From Archivesica marissinica (lineage: Eukaryota > Mollusca > Bivalvia > Venerida > Vesicomyidae), in assembly GCA_014843695.1 (NCBI GenBank), contig CM026393.1, forward strand, positions 6,844,033 through 6,908,032: a stretch of 64,000 bases of DNA. Direction: 5' to 3'. A model generated the notes under the pieces. The model ran no database searches. It was not told the DNA's origin and saw only the letters and a list, made by a program, of their open reading frames with translations. Position numbers and translations under genes: made by a program. Positions 30,270-41,300 of this stretch are shown here, piece by piece; positions within the stretch are counted from its first letter, which is position 1; every line of letters starts with the position of its first letter.

Positions 30270-32555
30270 ATGGTGTAGGTGATTGATTTACGTGAATATT
30301 CCGGTGTAGGTGATTGATTCTGGTGTATATTCTGGTGTAGGTGATTGATTCTGGTGTAGGTGATTGATTTACGTGAATATTCCGGTGTAGGTGATTGATT
30401 TACGTGAATATTCTGGTGTAGGTGATTGATTTACGTGAATATTCCGGTGTAGGTGATTGATTCTGGTGTATATTCTGGTGTAGGTGATTGATTCTGGTGT
30501 AGGTGATTGATTCTGGTGTATATTCTGGTGTAGGTGATTGATTTACGTGAATATTCCGGTGTAGGTGATTGATTCTGGTGTATATTCTGGTGTAGGTGAT
30601 TGATTCTGGTGTAGGTGATTGATTCTGGTGTATATTCTGGTGTAAAGTGATTGATTTACGTGTATATTCTAGTGTAGAGTGATTGATTCTGGTGTATATT
30701 CTGGTGTAGGTGATTGATTCTGGTGTAGGTGATTGATTCTGGTGTATATTCTGGTGTAGAGTGATTGATTTACGTGTATATTCTAGTGTAGAGTGATTGA
30801 TTCTGGTGTAGAGTGATTGATTTACGTGTATATTCTAGTGTAGGTGATTGATTTACGTGTATATTCCGGTGTAGGTGATTGATTTACGTGTATATTCCGG
30901 TGTAGGTGATTGATTTACGTGTATATTCTAGTGTAGGTGATTGATTCTGGTGTATATAAATTCTGGTGTAGGTGATTGATTCTGGTGTATATTCCGGTGT
31001 ATATAAATTCTGGTGTAGGTGATTGATTCTGGTGTATATTCCGGTGTATATAAATTCTGGTGTAGGTGATTGATTCTGGTGTATATAAATTCTGGTGTAG
31101 GTGATTGATTCTGGTGTATATTCCGGTGTATATAAATTCTGGTGTAGGTGATTGATTCTGGTGTATATAAATTCTGGTGTAGGTGATTGATTCTGGTGTA
31201 TATTCCGGTGTATATAAATTCTGGTGTAGGTGATTGATTCTGGTGTATATAAATTCTGGTGTAGGTGATTGATTCTGGTGTATATTCCGGTGTATATAAA
31301 TTCTGGTGTAGGTGATTGATTCTGGTGTATATTCCGGTGTATATAAATTCCGGTGTAGGTGATTGATTCTGGTGTATATTCCGGTGTATATAAATTCTGG
31401 TGTAGGTGATTGATTCTGGTGTATATAAATTCTGGTGTAGGTGATTGATTCTGGTGTATATTCCGGTGTATATAAATTCCGGTGTAGGTGATTGATTCTG
31501 GTGTATATTTCGGTGTATATAAATTCCGGTGTAGGTGATTGATTCTGGTGTATATTTCGGTGTAGGTGATTGATTCTGGTGTATATTCCGGTGTATATAA
31601 ATTCCAGTGTAGGTGATTGATTCTGGTGTATATTCCGGTGTATATAAATTCCAGTGTAGGTGATTGATTCTGGTGTATATTCCGGTGTATATAAATTCCG
31701 GTGTAGGTGATTGATTCTGGTGTATGTTCCAGTGTATATAAATTCTGGTGTAGGTGATTGATTCTGGTGTATATTCCGGTGTATATAAATTCCGGTGTAG
31801 GTGATTGATTCTGGTGTATATTTCGGTGTATATAAATTCCGGTGTAGGTGATTGATTCTGGTGTATATTTCGGTGTAGGTGATTGATTCTGGTGTATATT
31901 CCGGTGTATATAAATTCCAGTGTAGGTGATTGATTCTGGTGTATATTCCGGTGTATATAAATTCCAGTGTAGGTGATTGATTCTGGTGTATATTCCGGTG
32001 TATATAAATTCTGGTGTAGGTGATTGATTCTGGTGTATATTCCGGTGTATATAAATTCTGGTGTAGGTGATTGATTCTGGTCTATATTCCGGTGTATATA
32101 AATTCCGGTGTAGGTGATTGATTCTGGTGTATGTTCCGGTGTATATAAATTCTGGTGTAGGTGATTGATTCTGGTGTATATAAATTCCGGTGTTGGTGAT
32201 TGATTCTGGTGTATATTTCGGTGTATATAAATTCCAGTGTAGGTGATTGATTCTGGTGTATATAAATTCCAGTGTAGGTGATTGATTCTGGTGTATATTC
32301 CGGTGTATATAAATTCCAGTGTAGGTAATTGATTCTGGTGTATATTCCGGTGTATATAAATTCCGGTGTAGGTAATTGATTCTGGTGTATATTCCGGTGT
32401 ATATAAATTCCGGTGTAGGTGATTGATTCTGGTGTATATTCCGGTGTATATAAATTCCGGTGTAGGTGATTGATTCTGGTGTATATTCTGGTGTATATAA
32501 ATTCCAGTGTAGGTGATTGATTCTGGTGTATATTCCGGTGTAGAGTGATTAACGT
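30270..32555 (+). repeat. Composite GGTGTAGGTGATTGATT minisatellite
   Basis: A 2.3-kb array of a few short modules: TTCTGGTGTAGGTGATTGA, TTTACGTGAATATTCCGGTG and GGTGTATATAAATTC. The left 700 bp uses the TTTACGTG module; from about 30950 the GTATATAAA module takes over with a period near 50 bp. A block around 31450-31660 recurs about 300 bp further on (31760-31970), so there is a higher-order repeat. Confidence 0.92.
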
Positions 32556-32852
32556 TGCTGTATGTTCACATTATTAGAGTACATCTATATCGGAATAAAG
32601 GATGTTTTTCGGTAAAATGTACCAGATATTTCAAACATCCAAATATTTGCACAGAAAAGAGACTATCGTACACGCAAATTGTTTATAAGCAAACGTATGC
32701 CAACAATACGTAATGTACATGCATGACACAACAACGGATGTTGAAACAGCAGTTTTAGATGTTTGTACCAACAAGGTATTGCTTTGAAACTTCTCACACA
32801 GTACTAATTCTCTACATCAACAGTAATTCACAAGCTACCAATTAATTACCTT
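32556..32852. other. No gene seen
   Basis: Non-repetitive AT-rich spacer. Confidence 0.4.
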
Positions 32853-32962
32853 GCAGGGCTAATCCTAGGTCAGAATTTTTGGGAGAAGTGAGAAAGCGCA
32901 CCATTACTCATTAAATGGTACATTGTTATCAGTTAATTAACACAATTTTGATAAAACCCTAT
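32853..32962 (-). repeat. Dispersed repeat, inverted partner of 23796-23890
   Basis: CTAGGTCAGAATTTTTGGGA and GAAGTGAGAAAGCGC match the earlier copy in reverse. Confidence 0.6.
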
Positions 32963-33116
32963 TTATCATACCAAAACACCTGGCTAGCAAACAACAGTAA
33001 AAACATAGGATTCCAACTAAAAGGACCTATTTACATTTTGGGATAAATCAGACTTTATCTGCCAAGGGAGGTAATAGAAAATTAGAGATGTGTCTCATTC
33101 GTTTTTAACAGTAGCA

Positions 33117-33788
33117 GGTCAGTACGTGGTCCAGTGGTTAACACCGCTGGACTCGTAATCCGGGATTTTATGTTCGATACCCAACTATAATTATACTGTA
33201 TTGAAATGTTGTAATTTTTCTCAAGACTCATGTCGGTGCTTTACACTGTGCACATCAAAGAACCCGACGAGCCCCTGAAATGGTGCTTTACACTTTTACA
33301 CTGTGCACATCAAAGAACCCAATGAGCCCCTGAAATGGTGCTTTACACTTTTACACTGTGCACATCAAAGAACCCGACGAGCCCCTGAAATGGTGCTTTA
33401 CACTTTTACACTGTGCACATCAAAGAACCCGACGAGCCCCTGAAATGGTGCTTTACACTTTTACACTGTGCACATCAAAGAACCCGACGAGCCCCTGAAA
33501 TGGTGCTTTACACTTTTACACTGTGCACATCAAAGAACCCGACGAGCCCCTGAAATGGTGCTTTACACTTTTACACTGTGCACATCAAAGAACCCGACGA
33601 GCCCCTGAAATGGTGCTTTACACTTTTACACTGTGCACATCAAAGAACCCGATGAGCCCCTAAAATAGGGCTCACTATCTAGTATCTAGAGCACTATCCT
33701 GCCTCCTAAGCGTAAAGTGACTAATCTCTTCATGCTGTGTTGCTCATGGTGGCAGCCTGTAGTAACCAGAAAATAAACACAAAACACA
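33117..33788 (+). mobile_element. S1 SINE with internal 55-bp array
   Basis: The head GTGGTCCAGTGGTTAACACC has an anticodon arm CTGGA-CTCGTAA-TCCGG (Thr-like CGT) and a B box decayed to ATGTTCGATACCC. The S1 body word ATGTCGGTGCTTTACACTGT follows and then breaks into about eight 55-bp repeats. After the array the normal S1 3' part returns (GTGACTAATCTCTTCATG, GTAACCAGAAAATAAACAC). Compared with the 316-bp copy at 53295 it is more than twice as long, purely from the internal array. Confidence 0.78.
33236..33655 (+). repeat. 55-bp minisatellite born inside S1
   Basis: The unit is CAAAGAACCCGACGAGCCCC, TGAAATGGTGCTTTACACTT, TTACACTGTGCACAT. Units are nearly identical, with AATGAGCC in the second and GATGAGCC in the last. 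The unit is one segment of the S1 body plus a short duplicated TTTACAC. Confidence 0.92.
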
Positions 33789-33979
33789 GAGAAATTGATT
33801 TTTAACAAGACAATAAATAAATACACAATCTGATTGCTTTTCAAACTGGAATCATTGTTGGCAAACATATTGTATTCATTCTAACATAGAACTTTACGGT
33901 AGGAAATGGCGGTCACTTGAAAGTAATTCAGTTACAATGAAATGGTAATAAATTGTAAAAAGTACACAATAAGCATTAA
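33789..33979. other. No gene seen
   Basis: Short AT-rich spacer. The 60-codon minus frame over it starts in the SINE tail. Confidence 0.4.
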
Positions 33980-34216
33980 AAGCTAAATGACTAGAATGGT
34001 GGAACTAAGATAATTGAAAGCTAAATGACTAGAATAGAATGGTGGCACTAAGATAATTGAAAGCTAAATGACTAGAATGGTGGAACTAAGATAATTGAAA
34101 GCTAAATGACTAGAATGGTGGAACTAAGATAATTGAAAGCTAAATGACTAGAATGGTGGAACTAAGATAATTGAAAGCTAAATGACTAGAATAGAATGGT
34201 GGAACTAAGATGATTA
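33980..34216 (+). repeat. 38/43-bp minisatellite, ~6 units
   Basis: The unit is AAAGCTAAATGACTAGAATG then GTGGAACTAAGATAATTG. A 5-bp TAGAA duplication makes the 43-bp form at two units. Confidence 0.88.
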
Positions 34217-34250
34217 AAGCTAAACCAAACCTCGTAATAGACTTACAATT

Positions 34251-34476
34251 GTCCGATTAGCGCGCTCGCTTCTCACCAATGCGATCCCGGGATCGATCCT
34301 CGGACTGGGAAGTATGCGAGCTGGTACTGTGGTTGCCAGAGCGGACAGGTGGATTTTATCTGGGTATTCCGGTTTGCTCCCACACGAATGACCACATTTA
34401 CGCTTTCATATCGCACCAACTAGAGTGATTAATATAAGTCGTTAGAACTGGCTTCACAATCGTTGCAAAATAAATA
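34251..34476 (+). mobile_element. S3 SINE, A box deleted
   Basis: The head runs GTCCGATTAG-CGCGCTCGCT. Compared with 28001-28207 it has lost the 12 bases between two TTAG words, removing the A box. The B-box region (GGGATCGATCCTCGG) and the tail (ATTAATATAAGTCGTTAGAA) are present. Confidence 0.72.
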
Positions 34477-34578
34477 AAGTTTAAACTAACTGAATATTCA
34501 TCAAAATAAGTATCATATCATATTGGTATCATTTTGATACCAAATTATGTTGTTTTTAAATCATGTGGATTCCCGTCC

Positions 34579-34820
34579 TTAACCCATTCAACACCAAGTA
34601 ACTCACATGGACTGGTCCATGATATTCATAAACCAATAAATGAATCAGAAAATCACATTTGGACAAGTTCATTTATCAAAATGGGTAATTATGTCTAAAA
34701 ATAGTCATATCACTGGCAAAAAGTGCAGATCCTGATGAGACGGCTCATCATGAGCCGGCTCATCTGGATCTACACTTTTTGTAAGCCTATTTTAGAGGTC
34801 TGTGGTGTTGAAAGGGTTAA
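34579..34820 (+). mobile_element. M3 MITE, copy 7
   Basis: Complete copy with both termini and hairpin. Its right 43 bp are the mirror of the last bases of contig 1. Confidence 0.82.
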
Positions 34821-35043
34821 AATGGAGTATATGAACTTTGTTATAATATATATTTTGTAACAAGAAAATTCAATAATTGCTGTTCATAAAATAATAATTA
34901 TGTGGTCGACTGGTCGTTAATTTGGACAAACTGAGAATTGTTTTCGAAACATTTGAAATTAGTGCAAGTACTAGTACCACCTTCTTGTTTAGACAGTTAC
35001 ATACTTGCAGAAAGATGAGCAAAGGAAACTGCCAAAAATGTCA

Positions 35044-35436
35044 TTAACCCATTCAACACCAAGTAACTGACATGGACTGCTGCATGATATTTTTAGACCA
35101 ATAAATTAATAAGAAGATTACATTTTGGACCAGTTAATTTATCAAAATGGGAAATTTTGTCTAAAAATGATAATATTACTGGCAAAAAGTGCAGATCCTG
35201 ATGAGACGGCTCGTCACCATGAACTGGTGCATGATATTTTTAGACTATTAAATTAATAAGAAAATTACATTTGGACCAGTTCATTTATCAACATGGGTAA
35301 TTTTATATAAAAATAGTAATAATTATTACTGGCAAAAAGTGCAGATCCTGATGAGACGGCTCATCACGAGCTGGCTCATCCGGATCTACAATTTTTGTAA
35401 GCCTATTTAGAGGTCTGTATAGTGTTGAAAAGGGTA
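35044..35436 (+). mobile_element. M3 chimera, mirror copy
   Basis: Same fused double M3 as 16499-16890, in opposite orientation, with the same internal junction. Confidence 0.75.
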
Positions 35437-36423
35437 GCCTGGGTTCCAGTCTGTCGCTTTTTATACTTTTTAACTTATTAACTGCCAAATGACAGCCTGG
35501 GAAAACTGGATTTCCGATCGTATCGCCATCTACTTACACCCACTTTTTTTGAGGGTGTAGATTTGAAGAACGACAACTCTTCTCTACAAGATATTATTGC
35601 TAAATATAGAAACGGAATTATATCGGAAATCGCCGAACAGGCACGATTATACACGATCATTTCCGAATATACACGAATGTTCCCGTAGACTCATTTACAT
35701 ATAATGTCCCGTTTCTGTGTTATATCGACGAGACGGCGGAAATCGCCGAACAGGCACGATTATACACGATCATTTCCGAATATACACGAATGCTCCCATA
35801 GACTCATTTACATTGCAAACATATAATGTCCCGTTTCTGTGTTATATCGACGAGATGGCGGATTTTAAATATTACATTTAGATGGTAATGGATCGATTCG
35901 GCATAATTGAACTAAGGATGACTTAAATATTGAGTAAATATGTCAAATCAGCACATTATACTTTTTAAAACTATCGTTCCGTTGACCCATAAACAATGGC
36001 GGCCAATTATAAAGTTTTATCAGTATTGCAGTGTCTCGCTTACGATTCAAGTACGTCATTACCTAAGTCACATGTTAATAGGCCTATTAATAGGATTAAT
36101 AATTTCACAGGGAAACCCTGCCAGTTTCCCCAGGCGTTGTTGATATGTTCAGAAACTCAATACGGCCCAATTAATAGTCTCGGTGTTAAAAATATATTTA
36201 TTTGACTGACCAGGCAAAATATATCGATGCCAGTTCCCAGGCTATTGAAAGGGTTAAATCACAAAATCTGTATTGATAAAAGTATGAAAAGGAATACTCC
36301 AGAGATTTAGGGAAGAGCTAAAAGATTAAAACTCTACTAAAACACTTACAAGTGCAGCTGGAAGGGATTTAGTATCTGTTCACACTGTCTGAAACCCTTC
36401 TAAATTGTGGTAATTATTCACCA
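35437..36423. other. Duplicated core, no gene seen
   Basis: Mirror of 15512-16498, including the local duplication (about 35627-35858) and the 16-bp palindrome. Short frames of 60-69 codons occur in mirror pairs in both arms and show no motif. Confidence 0.4.
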
Positions 36424-36930
36424 TTTAACCCTTTCCTTCATAGAGGTTTAGGTTAATATACTATTATATCTCCATACAAACGACAGCCATTTAGCCCTTT
36501 CCTTCATAGAGATTTAGGTTAATATACTATTATATCTCCATACAAACGACAGCCATTTAACCCTTTCCTTCATAGAGATTTAGGTTAATATACTATTATA
36601 TCTCCATACAAACGACAGCCATTTAACCCTTTCCTTCATAGAAATTTAGGTTAATATACTATTATATCTCCATACAAACGACAGCCATTTAACCCTTTCC
36701 TTCATAGAGATTTAGGTTAATATACTATTATATCTCCATACAAACGACAGCCATTTAACCCATTCCTTCATAGAAATTTAGGTTAATATACTATTATATC
36801 TCCATACAAACGACAGCCATTTAGCCCATTCCTTCATAGAGATTTAGGTTAATATACTATTATATCTCCATACAAACGACAGCCATTTAGCCCATTCCTT
36901 CATAGAGATTTAGGTTAATATACTATTGAC
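36424..36930 (+). repeat. Array II, mirror copy
   Basis: Eight units matching 15003-15511 in number and total length, but with about ten substitutions between arms (for example CATAGAAATTT against CATAGAGATTT, and TTAGCCCATTCC against TTAACCCTTTCC). Confidence 0.9.
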
Positions 36931-37096
36931 CTCATTCCTGATGGAATCCATCGCTACGAGGGAGAGAGAAGAGGCAACGTGGAATTTAAATGCCTTGCCT
37001 AAGGGCACAATCATAACGGCTCCAGCGGGGCTCGAACTCCGGACCGTTCGCACCTGAAGCGAACGCGCATCCACTGCGCTATCACAACTTCCACTT
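36926..37096 (-). mobile_element. S4 SINE, cleaner copy
   Basis: Minus strand: GTGATAGCGCAGTGGATGCG, GGAGTTCGAGCCCCGCTGGA and GTGCCCTTAGGCAAGGCA. Full B box. Mirror of 14843-15006 without its small indels. Confidence 0.72.
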
Positions 37097-37310
37097 AGCT
37101 ATCATGCAGTGGATAAGTAGTTGCCATATCTATCCCACCTCCATATATTACTGGGACTACATGAGATTCTGGCCTTTATTATGAACATTGGTTTGGCTAC
37201 TACATTGTCAATGTATGTGGTATTGGTAATGGCGTCAAGAGGTGTTTCTATGAGGGAAAGGGTTTATGAACATTGGTTTGGCTACTACATTGTCAATGTA
37301 TGTGGTATTG
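37097..37310 (+). mobile_element. M4 interior and start of array I, cut by gap
   Basis: CATATCTATCCCACCTCCAT, ATTATGAACATTGGTTTGGC and TTCTATGAGGGAAAGGGTTT mark the M4 right half and about 1.5 units of array I before the Ns. The frames called across the Ns have no meaning. Confidence 0.8.
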
Positions 37311-38310
37311 NNNNNNNNNNNNNNNNNNNNNNNNNNNNNNNNNNNNNNNNNNNNNNNNNNNNNNNNNNNNNNNNNNNNNNNNNNNNNNNNNNNNNNNNNN
37401 NNNNNNNNNNNNNNNNNNNNNNNNNNNNNNNNNNNNNNNNNNNNNNNNNNNNNNNNNNNNNNNNNNNNNNNNNNNNNNNNNNNNNNNNNNNNNNNNNNNN
37501 NNNNNNNNNNNNNNNNNNNNNNNNNNNNNNNNNNNNNNNNNNNNNNNNNNNNNNNNNNNNNNNNNNNNNNNNNNNNNNNNNNNNNNNNNNNNNNNNNNNN
37601 NNNNNNNNNNNNNNNNNNNNNNNNNNNNNNNNNNNNNNNNNNNNNNNNNNNNNNNNNNNNNNNNNNNNNNNNNNNNNNNNNNNNNNNNNNNNNNNNNNNN
37701 NNNNNNNNNNNNNNNNNNNNNNNNNNNNNNNNNNNNNNNNNNNNNNNNNNNNNNNNNNNNNNNNNNNNNNNNNNNNNNNNNNNNNNNNNNNNNNNNNNNN
37801 NNNNNNNNNNNNNNNNNNNNNNNNNNNNNNNNNNNNNNNNNNNNNNNNNNNNNNNNNNNNNNNNNNNNNNNNNNNNNNNNNNNNNNNNNNNNNNNNNNNN
37901 NNNNNNNNNNNNNNNNNNNNNNNNNNNNNNNNNNNNNNNNNNNNNNNNNNNNNNNNNNNNNNNNNNNNNNNNNNNNNNNNNNNNNNNNNNNNNNNNNNNN
38001 NNNNNNNNNNNNNNNNNNNNNNNNNNNNNNNNNNNNNNNNNNNNNNNNNNNNNNNNNNNNNNNNNNNNNNNNNNNNNNNNNNNNNNNNNNNNNNNNNNNN
38101 NNNNNNNNNNNNNNNNNNNNNNNNNNNNNNNNNNNNNNNNNNNNNNNNNNNNNNNNNNNNNNNNNNNNNNNNNNNNNNNNNNNNNNNNNNNNNNNNNNNN
38201 NNNNNNNNNNNNNNNNNNNNNNNNNNNNNNNNNNNNNNNNNNNNNNNNNNNNNNNNNNNNNNNNNNNNNNNNNNNNNNNNNNNNNNNNNNNNNNNNNNNN
38301 NNNNNNNNNN
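37311..38310. other. Assembly gap, 1000 N
   Basis: A second placeholder gap of exactly 1000 bases. It lies between array I and the 50-bp satellite. Confidence 1.
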
Positions 38311-41300
38311 AACCTTAACCCTCCCGTTGTATGATATAATACTATCATCCGTATCGTCGTAACCTTAACCCTCCCGTTGTATGATATAATACTATCATAT
38401 CTATCGTCGTAACCTTAACCCTCCCGTTGTATGATATAATACTATCATCCGTATCGTCGTAACCTTAACCCTCCGTTGTATGATATAATACTATCATCCG
38501 TATCGTCGTAACCTTAACCCTCCCGTTGTATGATATAATACTATCCGTATCGTCGTAACCTTAACCCTCCCGTTGTATGATATAATACTATCATCCGTAT
38601 CGTCGTAACCTTAACCCTCCCGTTGTATGATATAATACTATCATCCGTATCGTCGTAACCTTAACCCTCCCGTTGTATGATATAATACTATCATATCTAT
38701 CGTCGTAACCTTAACCCTCCCGTTGTATGATATAATACTATCATATCTATCGTCGTAACCTTCCCGTTGTATGATATAATACTATCATATCTATCGTCGT
38801 AACCTTAACCCTCCCGTTGTATGATATAATACTATCATCCGTATCGTCGTAACCTTAACCCTCCCGTTGTATGATATAATACTATCATATCTATCGTCGT
38901 AACCTTAACCCTCCCGTTGTATGATATAATACTATCATCCGTATCGTCGTAACCTTAACCCTCCCGTTGTATGATATAATACTATCATCCGTATCGTCGT
39001 AACCTTAACCCTTCCGTTGTATGATATAATACTATCATCCGTATCGTCGTAACCTTAACCCTTCCGTTGTATGATATAATACTATCCGTATCGTCGTAAC
39101 CTTAACCCTCCCGTTGTATGATATAATACTATCATCCGTATCGTCGTAACCTTAACCCTCCCGTTGTATGATATAATACTATCATCCGTATCGTCGTAAC
39201 CTTAACCCTCCCGTTGTATGATATAATACTACCATCCGTATCGTCGTAACCTTAACCCTCCCGTTGTATGATATAATACTATCATCCGTATCGTCGTAAC
39301 CTTAACCCTCCCGTTGTATGATATAATACTATCATCCGTATCGTCGTAACCTTAACCCTCCCGTTGTATGATATAATACTATCATCCGTATCGTCGTAAC
39401 CTTAACCCTCCCGTTGTATGATATAATACTATCATATCTATCGTCGTAACCTTAACCCTCCCGTTGTATGATATAATACTATCATATCTATCGTCGTAAC
39501 CTTAACCCTCCCGTTGTATGATATAATACTATCATTCTATCGTCGTAACCTTAACCCCCCGTTGTATGATATAATACTATCATCCGTATCGTCGTAACCT
39601 TAACCCTCCCGTTGTATGATATAATACTATCATCCGTATCGTCGTAACCTTAACCCTCCCGTTGTATGATATAATACTATCATCCGTATCGTCGTAACCT
39701 TAACCCTCCCGTTGTATGATATAATACTATCATATCTATCGTCGTAACCTTAACCCTCCCGTTGTATGATATAATACTATCATCCGTATCGTCGTAACCT
39801 TAACCCTCCCGTTGTATGATATAATACTATCATCCGTATCGTCGTAACCTTAACCCTCCCGTTGTATGATATAATACTATCATATCTATCGTCGTAACCT
39901 TAACCCTCCCGTTGTATGATATAATACTATCATCCGTATCGTCGTAACCTTAACCCTCCCGTTGTATGATATAATACTATCATCCGTATCGTCGTAACCT
40001 TAACCCTCCCGTTGTATGATATAATACTATCATATCTATCGTCGTAACCTTAACCCTTCCGTTGTATGATATAATACTATCATCCGTATCGTCGTAACCT
40101 TAACCCTCCCGTTGTATGATATAATACTATCCGTATCGTCGTAACCTTAACCCTCCCGTTGTATGATATAATACTATCATCCGTATCGTCGTAACCTTAA
40201 CCCTCCCGTTGTATGATATAATACTATCATCCGTATCGTCGTAACCTTAACCCTCCCGTTGTATGATATAATACTATCATATCTATCGTCGTAACCTTAA
40301 CCCTCCCGTTGTATGATATAATACTATCATATCTATCGTCGTAACCTTAACCCTCCCGTTGTATGATATAATACTATCATATCTATCGTCGTAACCTTAA
40401 CCCTCCCGTTGTATGATATAATACTATCATATCTATCGTCGTAACCTTAACCCTCCCGTTGTATGATATAATACTATCATATCTATCGTCGTAACCTTAA
40501 CCCTCCCGTTGTATGATATAATACCATCCGTATCGTCGTAACCTTAACCCTCCCGTTGTATGATATAATACTATCATATCTATCGTCGTAACCTTAACCC
40601 TCCCGTTGTATGATATAATACTATCATATCTATCGTCGTAACCTTAACCCTCCCGTTGTATGATATAATACTATCATATCTATCGTCGTAACCTTAACCC
40701 TCCCGTTGTATGATATAATACTATCATCCGTATCGTCGTAACCTTAACCCTCCCGTTGTATGATATAATACTATCATATCTATCGTCGTAACCTTAACCC
40801 TCCCGTTGTATGATATAATACTATCATCCGTATCGTCGTAACCTTAACCCTCCCGTTGTATGATATAATACTATTATCCGTATCGTCGTAACCTTAACCC
40901 TCCCGTTGTATGATATAATACTATCATATCTATCGTCGTAACCTTAACCCTCCCGTTGTATGATATAATACTATCATATATATCGTCGTAACCTTAACCC
41001 TCCCGTTGTATGATATAATACTATCATCCGTATCGTCGTAACCTTAACCCTCCCGTTGTATGATATAATACTATCCGTATCGTCGTAACCTTAACCCTCC
41101 CGTTGTATGATATAATACTATCATCCGTATCGTCGTAACCTTAACCCTCCCGTTGTATGATATAATACTATCATCCGTATCGTCGTAACCTTAACCCTTC
41201 CGTTGTATGATATAATACTATCATATCTATCGTCGTAACCTTAACCCTCCCGTTGTATGATATAATACTATCATATCTATCGTCGTAACCTTAACCCTTC

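Larger units (their letters stand above)
34778..37194. repeat. Inverted duplication, arm B (near gap)
   Basis: Reverse complement of 14740-17156, described there. Beyond 37194 the match continues into M4/array I sequence up to the gap at 37311. The arm lacks the single-base indels seen in arm A at 14740-15000. Confidence 0.93.

Noticed and set aside
37121..38362. 350-413-codon frames across the second gap
   Set aside because: Mostly Ns flanked by MITE and satellite sequence.
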